A stretch of 64,000 nt of DNA, from assembly GCF_000735605.1 (NCBI RefSeq), contig NZ_JPKG01000052.1, positions 39,993 to 103,992 of the forward strand. Direction: 5' to 3'. Origin of the DNA: Allobosea sp. LC85 (GTDB lineage Bacteria > Pseudomonadota > Alphaproteobacteria > Rhizobiales > Beijerinckiaceae). The notes beneath the pieces were generated by a model. That model ran no database searches, had not been told where the DNA came from, and worked only from the letters and a program-made list of their open reading frames with translations. The stretch's first letter is position 1, and the number at the start of each line of letters is the position of its first letter. The position numbers were made by a program, and so were the translations under genes. Positions 1-8,822 of this stretch are shown in pieces.

Positions 1-1
1 T

Positions 2-214
2 CCGAACGAGGCGTTCCAGGGCGTCGTGGATAGCTTTGCGCCGGGCAGCGGCTCCGCCTTCAGCCTGCTCCCGCCGGACAACGCCACCGGAAATTTCGTT
101 CGCGTCGTTCAGCGCGTGCCGGTGAAGATCCGGTTTCTTGGTAATCCATTGCCCGGCCGTCTCGTGCCCGGCCTGTCCGCGCGTGTCGAGATCGATCTCG
201 GGAGCGGCGCATGA
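2..214 (+). CDS. HlyD/EmrA-family membrane fusion protein, C-terminal end (partial)
   Basis: Only the last 70 or so codons are present; the gene begins before the window. The visible tail contains VRVVQRVPVKIRF followed by LVPGLSARVEIDL, the usual end of EmrA/HlyD periplasmic adaptors of type I and MFS tripartite efflux pumps. The stop overlaps the start of the next gene (ATGA at 211-214). This is the standard emrA-emrB arrangement, so the adaptor probably bridges the downstream inner-membrane exporter to an outer-membrane channel. The substrate cannot be told from this fragment. Confidence 0.75.
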   Translation, partial: PNEAFQGVVDSFAPGSGSAFSLLPPDNATGNFVRVVQRVPVKIRFLGNPLPGRLVPGLSARVEIDLGSGA

Positions 215-1812
215 CCGCGGCAGCCCTCGACGTCCCTATCCGGGAACAGGCGGGAGCGGGCGGCGCGCTCATGGCCGGCATCGTGCTTGCCACCCTGACG
301 GAGGCGATTGCCAGCACCGTGCTGTCGCTCGGCCGCGGCGACATCATCGGCGACTCCTACGCAACGCCCGATGAGTTTGCCTGGCTGGATATCGGCTACA
401 CCACGGCAAAGCTGATCGGCTTCCTCGCCGTCCACGCCCTGATGGGCCGCATCGATCCGCGCCGTCTCGTCATGACTGCGACCCTGGCGATGGGGGCAGC
501 CTGCGCCGCTGCCGCGATCACGACGCGATTGGATCTGCTCGTCGCCCTGCGCATCATCCAGGGCCTCTCCGGAGGAACCCTGCTCGTCGCGGGGCAGACG
601 CTCCTCTTTCTCGCCTATCCGCGGCGCCTCCAGCCGTATCTTCAGGCTCTTTTCGCGATGGGCGCCGTCGTGGCGCCCGCGACCATCGCGCCGGCCCTCC
701 AGGGCTGGCTGCTCGACAGCCAATCCTGGGACTGGATCTTCCTCAGTGTCATCCCGGTGGCGCTGGCCGCGCTCGGCCTTCTACTGCTCGGCGACAGCAC
801 GACGCCCGTCAAAACTGCGCCCGGCTCGTTGGACTGGATGGGCCTTGCGCTCGTCTCGAGCGCGCTCGCCTGTTTCACCTATGTGCTGAGCCAGGGCAGC
901 CGCTGGGACTGGTTCGAGGAGGCGCGGATCACCTGGCTGACATTGATCGGAACGGCTGCTCTTCTCGCGTTCCTTGGCCGGCAATGGCTGGCAGGGGGGC
1001 GGGGACTGCTCGATCTTGGCGTGTTCCGCTCGCAGGACTTTTCCTTCGCCTTCATCGTCAGCTTCGTCGCCGGAGCCGCGCTGTTCGGCAGTGCCTACCT
1101 GATTCCGTCCTTTGCCGTGTCCGTCCTCGCCTTCACGCCGACCGCCGCCGGGCAGCTGCTGCTGCCGAGCGGCGCGCTGTTCGTCGCTGCGCTCGTCATT
1201 GCAGCCGTGCTCATCGGCATCCGCCGCGTTCCTCCGGTCGCAACCGTCCCCCTTGGAATTCTGATGGTGATGGCTGCGATGTGGATGCTGTCCGGCTCGA
1301 CCAGCGAGAGCGGGGCGCAGGACATGATGGCGGCCGTCCTGCTGCGCGGTCTTGGCCTCGGCTTCCTGTTCCTGTCGATTACCTTGATCGCCTTTGACAA
1401 TCTGGACGGCGAAGACCTGCCCTCGGCCATCGGCATCTTCAACACCGGGCGCCAGCTCGGCGGCCTGATCGGCGTGGCGGGGCTCCAGACGCTGATCGAC
1501 CATGGTATCGCAGCCAATGTCGCCGTGCTCGGCGCCAGCATCACCGCCAGCGCTCCTGTCGTCAGCGAACGGCTGACGGCGACGGCTGCCATGCTGGCGG
1601 GCAGGGGGATGGAGGCTGCGGCGGCCGGCCGTGCAGCGACGAGCCTTCTCGGCAGGGCTGTCACCCAGCAGTCGACGGTGATCGCCTTCGACACGGCGTT
1701 CTATGCTGTCGCCGTGCTCTTCGTCGTCGCCGCACCCGTGCTGGTGACCGTCAAGATCAGCCTCGCCAAATATGCGAAGGCGCGCGCAGCGCGGCTGCCG
1801 GTGGCAGGCTGA
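211..1812 (+). CDS. MFS transporter, DHA2 (EmrB/QacA) family
   Basis: A 533-residue integral membrane protein with about 14 hydrophobic segments, the size and topology of DHA2 drug:proton antiporters. The segment around residues 108-130 (RIIQGLSGGTLLVAGQTLLF) matches the conserved TM4 region of the family. The translated start overlaps the stop of the upstream adaptor, implying translational coupling and a joint EmrAB-type pump. The C-terminus ends shortly after the last membrane helix. A role in exporting hydrophobic compounds or a siderophore-like metabolite is inferred from the family only; no regulator lies inside the window to hint at the inducer. Confidence 0.85.
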   Translation: MTAAALDVPIREQAGAGGALMAGIVLATLTEAIASTVLSLGRGDIIGDSYATPDEFAWLDIGYTTAKLIGFLAVHALMGRIDPRRLVMTATLAMGAACAAAAITTRLDLLVALRIIQGLSGGTLLVAGQTLLFLAYPRRLQPYLQALFAMGAVVAPATIAPALQGWLLDSQSWDWIFLSVIPVALAALGLLLLGDSTTPVKTAPGSLDWMGLALVSSALACFTYVLSQGSRWDWFEEARITWLTLIGTAALLAFLGRQWLAGGRGLLDLGVFRSQDFSFAFIVSFVAGAALFGSAYLIPSFAVSVLAFTPTAAGQLLLPSGALFVAALVIAAVLIGIRRVPPVATVPLGILMVMAAMWMLSGSTSESGAQDMMAAVLLRGLGLGFLFLSITLIAFDNLDGEDLPSAIGIFNTGRQLGGLIGVAGLQTLIDHGIAANVAVLGASITASAPVVSERLTATAAMLAGRGMEAAAAGRAATSLLGRAVTQQSTVIAFDTAFYAVAVLFVVAAPVLVTVKISLAKYAKARAARLPVAG

Positions 1813-1933
1813 AGCTCCGGATCCGTCAGTCCGGGCTGCGCATGCGATCGAGGACAAGGCTTTACTTTGCTGTCGCCGGGCGGCGGCGAATATTAAGACC
1901 CGAACAGTCGACCGTCGGGTGCCGAGCGGACCG

Positions 1934-2815
1934 TCAGCGCGAAACCGGGGTCAGGGTCAGCGCCTCGCTGTTGGTCTTGCACGAACCCGGTACGCGGTTG
2001 ATGCAGCCCGTCGTGGTTTGCTTGATCGTCAACGTAGAGCCGTCGCCCGACGGACCGATCGTATAGGTGCCGCTGCCGGCGCCTGAGAAACCGCCCCCGG
2101 CAAGCACATATTTCACCGTCCCGCCGGAGCGCGACGTTGGCGAGTACACGAAATTCGCAGTGCCACCGGGGAACGTGCCGACGGTCTTGAACGCCTCGTT
2201 CAATTTCACCACGGTTCCGCTCACCTTGATCCGGGCGCCGCCGCCGGTGACCGTCCACGGGCCGGGGCAAAGCCTGTCCAGCACCCGTTCGGCAATCCGG
2301 GCAGCCTCGTCCACAACCGCATCGTCATCTGCAAAGCCGGTGAAGCGGTCAACAAGCTCGCCGCCGGGGTTGGTTCTGATCTCCATGGTCCAGTCGGCTT
2401 TTCCGGCGCCGAAGCTGATGCTGCCGCCAATCAGAAAGTCTGGTGCCATGGTGCCCAGCTTCTTTATCGCCGTGGCCGGGTCAGCATATTCCGACTGCTG
2501 AAATTTCTGTTCCTTGTTCACCTCGTCGATCCGCCGCCATTCGACGACCTTTCCCGCGCACCAGGCAAAGTCCTCGCCGTCGCCCAGCATGGTGACGACG
2601 TGGTGCAAGATGACCTCGCCCAGACCATTGCCAGCAGACTCCTGACCGGGATAGTTGTTGGTGGTGATTGTGCCGACCGCCAGCACCACATCGGCTTGCT
2701 GCGCTGGTGCGCTTGCCGATGACAGCAAGACAAGCAAAAGGGCACAAAGCCCCGGCACGAAATGCGACGCTAACGACCGAACTTGCACTTTGACGTGCCC
2801 CCGCACTCGGATCAT
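1934..2815 (-). CDS. secreted protein of unknown function
   Basis: A 293-residue protein with an N-terminal hydrophobic stretch (VPGLCALLLVLLSSASAPAQ, residues 20-39) that looks like a Sec signal peptide cleaved near residue 39. The mature N-terminal half contains alternating hydrophobic strands and a PDFLIGGSI motif, faintly reminiscent of CsgG/FlgO-like folds. The C-terminal half is Gly/Thr/Ser-rich, with repeated short strands and two Cys near the end. It stands alone, convergent with the MFS gene, with no operon partner. I do not recognise the family; a periplasmic or surface location is the only firm inference. Confidence 0.6.
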   Translation of the reverse strand: MIRVRGHVKVQVRSLASHFVPGLCALLLVLLSSASAPAQQADVVLAVGTITTNNYPGQESAGNGLGEVILHHVVTMLGDGEDFAWCAGKVVEWRRIDEVNKEQKFQQSEYADPATAIKKLGTMAPDFLIGGSISFGAGKADWTMEIRTNPGGELVDRFTGFADDDAVVDEAARIAERVLDRLCPGPWTVTGGGARIKVSGTVVKLNEAFKTVGTFPGGTANFVYSPTSRSGGTVKYVLAGGGFSGAGSGTYTIGPSGDGSTLTIKQTTTGCINRVPGSCKTNSEALTLTPVSR

Positions 2816-3286
2816 GCGGTTACACTGTCTCTGTGACCTTTGATCTGTCCAACGAAATCTTGGGCGCCGGGTGGCGGGACAATTGCGCCGGCGGTGGCGC
2901 CGAGCACGGGGCAGTCATCGCCTCGCTGATCGAAGCCTGCAAGCTCAACTGCTCGCCGCGATTGACGACATCCTTAGGCACCCAAAGCATCGGCCCGAAA
3001 AGTGGATTGCGGTTTTCGGAAAAGCCGATCTAGGTGCGGAAGGTGAGCGAGATCTCGATCGCCTCGGCGTGCTGCCAAGATTGGCGCGAGGCCGATGGCG
3101 ATCCCCTTAAACCTATTCTCCAGGACGCGCCTCGAACCCATTGAGTAATAAGTCATTCTCGGATCGCGACTCAAGGCGAGCCTGCGGGACTTGCGACATG
3201 TCGGTACGGGAAACGCCCATGCCGCCGCGCATGGGCGGTGCGAATGCCTGCGACCGCAGCCGTACATTGCCTGAAGCTCTGTGGCG
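2816..3286. other. intergenic region without a supported gene
   Basis: About 470 bases between two minus-strand genes. It holds one dispersed palindrome-family element (2987-3030). The short open frames here lack a ribosome binding site and any recognisable domain, so I do not call a gene. Confidence 0.5.
2987..3030 (+). repeat. dispersed repeat B, copy 1
   Basis: Begins GCATCGGCCCGAAAAGTGG and ends GGTTTTCGGAAAAGCCGATC. The outer ATCGGC/GCCGAT ends and the inner CCGAAAA/TTTTCGG are inverted, so it can form an interrupted hairpin. The same element recurs at 40452-40498, 51522-51571 and 55441-55483. Intergenic position and fold suggest a REP-like element rather than a gene. Confidence 0.75.
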
Positions 3287-3601
3287 TCAGCGTCGCGTCG
3301 AGCGCGCCAGGGGTCCGCTTGAAACCGGCGCGATCCGGAGGGGGCGGCGAGATCTCTCACGAACGCTGGTGGCAGCCGAGCGCCGGCCCGCTCCGTGGAT
3401 GAACTGCATGAAGGCGGGCGGGATCTCGACCGGCCCGAGAGACTCCTGAAGGATGTCGAACTCGGCAATGGCCTCGGTCAGCATCTCGAATTCACGGTCT
3501 TCGTCGGAGCCTTTTGCGTACTGGAGCAACTGGGCGGCTCTCAAAACGGCGGCCTTGCGTTCTTCGTACGAGCAAATCAGCACGGTGTCGGCGTTCGGCA
3601 T
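3287..3601 (-). CDS. small conserved-looking hypothetical protein
   Basis: About 104 residues beginning MPNADTVLICSYEERKAAVL. I chose the ATG at 3601 over one eight codons upstream because a GGGAGGTGG ribosome binding site sits directly before it. The first 70 residues are acidic and helical (KGSDEDREFEMLTEAIAEFD) and look like genuine coding sequence. The last 30 residues are Arg-rich and low-complexity and may be a readthrough tail after a frameshift. No domain is recognised and no partner gene is adjacent. Confidence 0.45.
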   Translation of the reverse strand: MPNADTVLICSYEERKAAVLRAAQLLQYAKGSDEDREFEMLTEAIAEFDILQESLGPVEIPPAFMQFIHGAGRRSAATSVRERSRRPLRIAPVSSGPLARSTRR

Positions 3602-3784
3602 AGCCACCTCCCGTTCAGGATCCACGCTCGTACGCTAGCGACCAAAAGATGGCTTGACGAGTCCAACGAATCAGAAAGGCGAGCCAGAACGTCCCCGGGG
3701 AAGGGACTGCCGCGAACTCCGCCGCGACCGGGAGGCGAGGGCCCGCGCAAGATGCCCGGGCACCGCGGTGCGCGGCGCGTCGGG

Positions 3785-3961
3785 CTGCAGATCGACGATC
3801 GCGGTGTAGCCCTTGATCACGCCGCTCTCTTCCATACGGCGCAGCGGCTCCCAGCCGGCGGCCGGCGACTATGCGACCTTTTGGGCGAGCTTGAGCTTGG
3901 TCATGCGGCCGTCGCGTCGCAGGGCGGCGACGATCTTCAGGTCGATGGTATCGAGCTTCAT
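3785..3961 (-). pseudogene. Lrp/AsnC-family regulator remnant (DoeX-type)
   Basis: Reading from the ATG at 3961 gives MKLDTIDLKIVAALRRDGRM and then TKLKLAQKVA, the N-terminal helix-turn-helix of an Lrp/AsnC regulator. An in-frame TAG at 3869-3871 interrupts it. The same frame then continues as SPAAGWEPLRRMEESGVIKG and YTAIVDL, which is still AsnC-like, before similarity stops and no ligand-binding RAM domain follows. AsnC regulators (AsnC/DoeX) usually accompany ectoine degradation genes, so this is best read as the decayed local copy, nonsense-mutated and 3'-truncated. It lies next to enuR, in head-to-head orientation. Confidence 0.8.
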
Positions 3962-4021
3962 CTTCGCTGGCCGTGCGTGCATAATGTCATGAACGATGCC
4001 TCCTAAGAACGAGACAATCAT

Positions 4022-5476
4022 ATGCTCCGTCAAGCCGCGCGGCCCCCTGACAACCGGCTTTCTCCGGCTCTGGGGAAGGCCGTCGAGTGGCGCCCGACCC
4101 TGACGAAGCAAAAGGGCGAGACCAAGCACGGCGCGCTCACCGAGCGGATCATCGCCGATATCGACGCCGGCGTTCTGAAGCCGATGGACCGGATGCCGAC
4201 GCATCGCGACCTTGCCCGCAAGCTCGGCATCTCGGTGCAGACCGTCAGCCTCAGCTACAAGGAAGCCGAGCGCCTGGGCTATCTTGGCGGGGAGGTTGGA
4301 CGCGGGACTTTCGTGAAGCTGCGCGTCACCGAGCAGGCGGGGCGCCTGATGCTCGACCGAAGCTCGTCCGAGGTCGTCGACCTCTCGATCGTGCGCGGGG
4401 TCTATCTCGACGCGCATGAGGCGGCCTCGCGGCAGGCACTGGCGGCCCTGGCCGAGGACGACAACGGCGCCTTCATGCGGCCTTGCCGGCCGATCGCGGG
4501 TCTCGACCGCCACCGCGAAGCCGCACGCCTCTGGCTGGGCCCGCTCGGAGTCGAGACCTCCGCCGAGCGCGTCCTGATCACCAACGGCGCCGCCCATGCG
4601 CTCTTCCTGGCTCTGGCCTGCGTGATACGCGCCGGCGACCTCGTGCTGACCGAGAATTTGACGGATCACGGCGTCATCGGCCTCGCCAATGTCCTCGGCT
4701 TCAGCCTCAAGGGCCTGCCGACCGACGAGGAGGGAATTCGCCCCGATGCGTTCGAGGCGGCTTGCCGTGCCGGCGGTGTGCGTGCGCTTGTCCTCATCCC
4801 GACCCTCAACAATCCGACGAGCCATGTCGCGGGTCCCGAGCGCCGCCACGCCATCGCCGAGATCGCGCGGCGCCATGGGGTCTTCGTCGTCGAGGACGAG
4901 GTCTACAAGCCGCTGATCCAGGAGCCGTTGCCCTCGATCACGTCCATGCTGCCCGATCTCGGTTTCTTCCTCACGAGCTTCACCAAGACGGTGCTGACCG
5001 GCCTGCGCGTCGGCTATCTGGTCGTGCCGCCGCAATACTCGATCCGCGCGACCTCGATCCTGCGTGTGACGAGCTGGAGCGGCACCTATCTGCCGGCCGA
5101 GATCGCGACGCGCTGGGTCGAGGACGGCACGGCGCAGAGGTTGCTCGCGATCCAGCGCGAGGAGGCGAGGGCACGGCAGGGCATCGTCGCGGATACGCTC
5201 GGGATTCATGTCGCGTCGAGTCATCCGCTCTCGCTCTGCGCCTGGCTCAGGGTGCCGGCCCATTGGACCGAGGATAGCCTTGTCCGCTCACTCGCCGACC
5301 GGCGCATCGCCGTGACACCGTCCGATCCCTTCGTAGCCGGCGCCGGCCATGGCGGGGGCATCCGAATCTGCCTCGGAGGGCGGTTGAGCCATGAGCTGCT
5401 GACCCGGACGCTGACGAGCGTGCGGCAGACGTTCGAGCAGCTTCCGTCGGTCTTCGACATCGGCGCCATCGGCTGA
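4022..5476 (+). CDS. enuR: EnuR, MocR/GntR-type PLP-binding regulator of ectoine use
   Basis: A 484-residue regulator with an N-terminal winged helix-turn-helix (about residues 37-98, including THRDLARKLGISVQTVSLSY) fused to an aminotransferase fold type I domain. The PLP lysine is K322 in SFTKTVLTGLRVGY; NNPTSH (263-268) and EDEVY (291-295) match cofactor-contact motifs. In the characterised EnuR family the protein represses ectoine import and catabolism genes until N-alpha-acetyl-diaminobutyrate or diaminobutyrate reacts with PLP. Here it lies directly upstream of eutBCDE and ehuBCDA on the same strand, 133 bp before eutB. A candidate operator in that gap supports the assignment. Confidence 0.88.
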   Translation: MLRQAARPPDNRLSPALGKAVEWRPTLTKQKGETKHGALTERIIADIDAGVLKPMDRMPTHRDLARKLGISVQTVSLSYKEAERLGYLGGEVGRGTFVKLRVTEQAGRLMLDRSSSEVVDLSIVRGVYLDAHEAASRQALAALAEDDNGAFMRPCRPIAGLDRHREAARLWLGPLGVETSAERVLITNGAAHALFLALACVIRAGDLVLTENLTDHGVIGLANVLGFSLKGLPTDEEGIRPDAFEAACRAGGVRALVLIPTLNNPTSHVAGPERRHAIAEIARRHGVFVVEDEVYKPLIQEPLPSITSMLPDLGFFLTSFTKTVLTGLRVGYLVVPPQYSIRATSILRVTSWSGTYLPAEIATRWVEDGTAQRLLAIQREEARARQGIVADTLGIHVASSHPLSLCAWLRVPAHWTEDSLVRSLADRRIAVTPSDPFVAGAGHGGGIRICLGGRLSHELLTRTLTSVRQTFEQLPSVFDIGAIG

Positions 5477-5543
5477 GAGCCGGGTGACCTCGGGCGGGTG
5501 GCCTTCCCCCTTCGCGATCTGCAGTTCATCCGTCATGATTGGA

Positions 5544-5569
5544 TCATGACAATATAATAATTGACATGA
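5544..5569 (+). promoter_or_regulatory. candidate EnuR operator and promoter in front of eutB
   Basis: TCATGACAAT (5544-5553) and ATTGACATGA (5560-5569) form an inverted repeat with one mismatch, separated by a 6-base A/T spacer. A perfect TATAAT (5553-5558) sits across the spacer and a TTGACA (5561-5566) lies in the right arm, so a bound repressor would cover promoter elements. The enuR-eutB gap is AT-rich compared with the surrounding coding DNA. Assignment to EnuR is inferred from position. Confidence 0.6.
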
Positions 5570-5609
5570 ATTTTTCCCCCTCGCAGCATGACAAGCGAGA
5601 GGGGCCACG

Positions 5610-6632
5610 GTGACAAAACCGCATCTCGCCAATGTTGCAGCAGATCGACCGGCCGAGCCGCCGGTGCCGGTCGCGTTGTCGGACATCGAGGCCGCCGCGG
5701 CGCGCATCGCCGGCAAGGTGGCGCACACGCCGCTCGTCGTTTCGCCGAGCTTGAGCCGCCTGTGCCGGCAGCCTGTCCACCTCAAACTGGAGACCCGCCA
5801 GCCGATCGGCGCGTTCAAGCTCCGCGGCGCGATGAACGCGGTGCTGGCGCTCGGGGACGACCGGCGCCGGCACGGGCTGGTGACCGCATCCACCGGCAAT
5901 CATGGCCGCGCGGTCGCCTACGCCGCCCGGCAGCTCGGGCTGCGCGCCACGATCTGCATGTCGGCGCTGGTGCCGGCGAACAAGGTCGAAGCGATCCGCT
6001 CGCTCGGCGCCGAGATCCGCATTGTCGGCCGCTCGCAGGACGATGCGCAGGCTGAGGTCGAACGGCTGGTCGCCGAGCACGGACTCACCCCGATCCCGCC
6101 CTTCGACAATCCCGATGTCGTGGCGGGCCAGGGCACGATCGGCCTCGAACTGGTCGAGGACCTGTCCGAGCTCGCGCTGGTGCTGGTGCCCCTGTCGGGC
6201 GGGGGGCTTGCCGGCGGGATCGCCGCCGCGGTCAAGGCATGGCGCCCGGAGGTTCGCGTCGTCGGCATCTCGATGGAACGAGGGGCTGCCATGGCAGTTT
6301 CCGTCGCGGCCGGCCGGCCCGTCGCGGTGGTCGAAACGGAAACGCTGGCGGATTCGCTTGGCGGCGGCATCGGCCTTTCCAATCGCGTCACCTTCGCGCT
6401 GTGTCGTGACCTGCTCGACGAGATCGTGCTGCTGAGCGAGGCGGAGATCGCCGCGGGCATCCGCCACGCCGCGCGCGAGGAGGGCGAGGTCGTAGAGGGC
6501 GCCGGCGCGGTCGGTATCGCGGCGCTGCTTGCCGGCAAGGTCAGCCCGCACGGCCCGACGGCGATCATCGTCTCGGGCGGCAATATCGACGAAGCCGTAC
6601 ACCGGCGCATCATCTCCGGAGCCGCCGGATGA
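5610..6632 (+). CDS. eutB: EutB, hydroxyectoine-utilisation threonine dehydratase-like enzyme
   Basis: A 340-residue fold type II PLP enzyme of the threonine/serine dehydratase family. The PLP lysine is K70 in IGAFKLRGA, followed by the STGNHG substrate loop (94-99) and the SGGGLAGG phosphate loop (196-203). In ectoine consumers EutB acts with EutC to convert the hydroxylated intermediate from hydroxyectoine into the ectoine branch. The start is GTG at 5610, preceded by GAGAGGGG. The stop overlaps eutC by four bases (ATGA). First gene of the eutBCDE-ehuBCDA unit and immediately downstream of the candidate EnuR operator. Confidence 0.85.
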   Translation: MTKPHLANVAADRPAEPPVPVALSDIEAAAARIAGKVAHTPLVVSPSLSRLCRQPVHLKLETRQPIGAFKLRGAMNAVLALGDDRRRHGLVTASTGNHGRAVAYAARQLGLRATICMSALVPANKVEAIRSLGAEIRIVGRSQDDAQAEVERLVAEHGLTPIPPFDNPDVVAGQGTIGLELVEDLSELALVLVPLSGGGLAGGIAAAVKAWRPEVRVVGISMERGAAMAVSVAAGRPVAVVETETLADSLGGGIGLSNRVTFALCRDLLDEIVLLSEAEIAAGIRHAAREEGEVVEGAGAVGIAALLAGKVSPHGPTAIIVSGGNIDEAVHRRIISGAAG

Positions 6633-7642
6633 GCCGCATGCTCATCCTCACCGAAGCCGAGCTGCGCCGCGTCGTCAGGCTCGACTTGAGCGCGATCGCC
6701 TGTGTCGAGGAGGCCTTCGGGGCGCTCGCGACCAAAGCCGTCGTCATGCCGCCGATCCTGCGGCTCGACATCTCCGAACATCGCGGCGAGGTCGACGTGA
6801 AGACGGCTTATGTGCCGAGCCTCGACGGTTTCGCGATCAAGGTCAGCCCCGGCTTCTTCGACAATCCCAAACTCGGCTTGCCCAGCCTGAACGGGCTGAT
6901 GATCCTGTTCAGTGCCAGGACCGGGCTGGTCGAGGCGCTGCTCTTGGACAACGGCTATCTCACCGATGTGCGGACCGCGGCCGCCGGGGCGGTCGCGGCA
7001 CGCCATCTCGCCCGACCGGATGCGGCGGTCGCCGCCGTTTTCGGCGCCGGAATGCAGGCAAGGCTCCAGCTCGAAGCGCTGACACTGGTCCGCCCGATCC
7101 GCGAGGCGCGGATTTGGGCGCGCGACGCGAAAAAGGCCGACAAGGTCGCTGCCGAGCTCTCTCGGCGGCTCGGCTTCGTCGTCACCGCCGTCAGCGATCC
7201 GCAAGCCGCCGCAAGGGGCGCCGATGTCATCGTCACCACGACGCCCGCCGAACAGCCGATCCTGATGGCGGACTGGCTCGAGCCCGGCCAGCACATCACT
7301 GCAATGGGCTCCGACAGCGAACACAAGAACGAAATCGACCCCGGGATCTTCGCCCGCGCAAGCTATGTCGCCGACCGTCTCACCCAGACGCGGCGTCTCG
7401 GCGAGCTGGCCTCCGCGATCCGCGCCGGCGCCGCGACGGCCGACCAGGCCTTCGCCGAGATCGGCGAGGTGATCGCCGGCAAACGCACCGGCCGGACAAG
7501 GGCTGACGAGATCACCCTGGTGGACCTTACCGGGACCGGGGTGCAGGACACGGCGATCGCCAATCTCGCCGTCGCCCGCGCCCGCGCTGCCGGCGCCGGG
7601 CACACCATCGACACCAAAGCCGAAGCGGGAGACGCCGCGTGA
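6629..7642 (+). CDS. eutC: EutC, ornithine cyclodeaminase/mu-crystallin-family enzyme of hydroxyectoine use
   Basis: A 337-residue NAD(P)-binding protein of the ornithine cyclodeaminase family. LTDVRTAAAGAVAARHLA (111-128) is the family signature and AVFGAGMQARLQLEAL (136-151) the Rossmann GxG loop. In ectoine loci this protein pairs with EutB for the hydroxyectoine-specific steps; it is not expected to act on ornithine. The start ATG overlaps the eutB stop and the stop overlaps the GTG of eutD, so the genes are probably translationally coupled. Confidence 0.85.
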   Translation: MSRMLILTEAELRRVVRLDLSAIACVEEAFGALATKAVVMPPILRLDISEHRGEVDVKTAYVPSLDGFAIKVSPGFFDNPKLGLPSLNGLMILFSARTGLVEALLLDNGYLTDVRTAAAGAVAARHLARPDAAVAAVFGAGMQARLQLEALTLVRPIREARIWARDAKKADKVAAELSRRLGFVVTAVSDPQAAARGADVIVTTTPAEQPILMADWLEPGQHITAMGSDSEHKNEIDPGIFARASYVADRLTQTRRLGELASAIRAGAATADQAFAEIGEVIAGKRTGRTRADEITLVDLTGTGVQDTAIANLAVARARAAGAGHTIDTKAEAGDAA

Positions 7643-8817
7643 CCGTAATCTTGAATTTCACGCGCGAGGAATACGCCGAGCGCCTCGCCAAGACCCGTAC
7701 CGCCATGGAGCGGGCCGGCGTCGAACTGATGATCGTGACCGATCCGTCAAACATGCACTGGCTCACCGGCTATGACGGCTGGTCCTTCTACGTCCACCAA
7801 TGCGTGATCGTGCCGCCCTCGGGCGAGCCGATCTGGTACGGCCGCAAGCAGGATGGGAATGGCGCGAAGCGCACCGCCTATCTCGGCCACGACAACATCA
7901 TCGGCTATCCCGACCACTACGTTCAATCGACCGAGCGCCATCCGATGGACCTGCTGGCGCAGATCATCGCCGAACGAGGGTGGGACAAGCTCCCGATCGC
8001 GGTCGAGATGGACAACTACTACTTCTCGGCGGCGGCCTTCGCCTCGCTGCAGACGCATCTGCCGAATGCCCGTTTCAAGGATGCTGGCGGCCTGGTGAAC
8101 TGGCAGCGCGCGGTCAAGAGCCAGACCGAGCTTGACTATATGCGCAAGGCCGGCCGCATCGTCGAGCTGATGCACCAGCGCATCGTCGAGGTTGCCCGGC
8201 CCGGCATGCGCAAATGCGACCTCGTCGCCGAGATCTATGACGCCGGCATCCGCGGCACGCCCGAATTCGGCGGTGATTATCCGGCGATCGTGCCGCTGCT
8301 GCCCTCGGGAGCGGACGCGTCTGCTCCGCATCTGACCTGGGACGACAAGCCGATGCGCATCGGCGAAGGCACCTTCTTCGAGATCGCCGGTGCCTATAAG
8401 CGCTACCATTGCCCGCTGTCGCGCACCGTCTTCCTGGGCAAGCCGACGCAGGCCTTCCTCGACGCCGAGGAGGCGACGCTCGAAGGCATGGAAGCCGGGC
8501 TCGCCGCGGCAAAGCCCGGCAACACCTGCGAGGACATCGCCAACGCCTTCTTCGCGGTGCTGAAAAAATACGGGATCATCAAGGACAACCGCACCGGCTA
8601 CCCGATCGGGCTGTCCTATCCGCCCGATTGGGGCGAGCGCACCATGAGCCTGCGCCCCGGCGACCGGACCGAGCTCAAGCCCGGCATGACCTTCCATTTC
8701 ATGACCGGCCTCTGGCTCGAGGACATGGGGCTCGAGATCACCGAGAGCATCGCGATCACGCAGACTGGCGTCGAATGCCTGTCGAACGTGCCACGCCAGC
8801 TCTTCGTCAAGGGGTGA
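7639..8817 (+). CDS. eutD: EutD (DoeA), ectoine hydrolase
   Basis: A 392-residue protein of the creatinase/aminopeptidase P (M24 'pita-bread') family: creatinase-like N-terminal domain to about residue 155, then the M24 domain. In ectoine catabolism EutD/DoeA hydrolyses the pyrimidine ring of ectoine to N-alpha-acetyl-L-2,4-diaminobutyrate, the metabolite that signals through EnuR. Motifs such as DPSNMHWLTGYDGWSFYVHQ (residues 35-54) fit this subfamily. GTG start overlapping eutC; five bases before eutE. The tight spacing and partner genes make a generic peptidase role unlikely. Confidence 0.87.
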   Translation: MTVILNFTREEYAERLAKTRTAMERAGVELMIVTDPSNMHWLTGYDGWSFYVHQCVIVPPSGEPIWYGRKQDGNGAKRTAYLGHDNIIGYPDHYVQSTERHPMDLLAQIIAERGWDKLPIAVEMDNYYFSAAAFASLQTHLPNARFKDAGGLVNWQRAVKSQTELDYMRKAGRIVELMHQRIVEVARPGMRKCDLVAEIYDAGIRGTPEFGGDYPAIVPLLPSGADASAPHLTWDDKPMRIGEGTFFEIAGAYKRYHCPLSRTVFLGKPTQAFLDAEEATLEGMEAGLAAAKPGNTCEDIANAFFAVLKKYGIIKDNRTGYPIGLSYPPDWGERTMSLRPGDRTELKPGMTFHFMTGLWLEDMGLEITESIAITQTGVECLSNVPRQLFVKG

Positions 8818-8822
8818 ATCGC

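Noticed and set aside
5918..7603. A 561-codon antisense frame over eutB-eutC
   Set aside because: Antisense to two well-supported enzymes; no signature or ribosome site.
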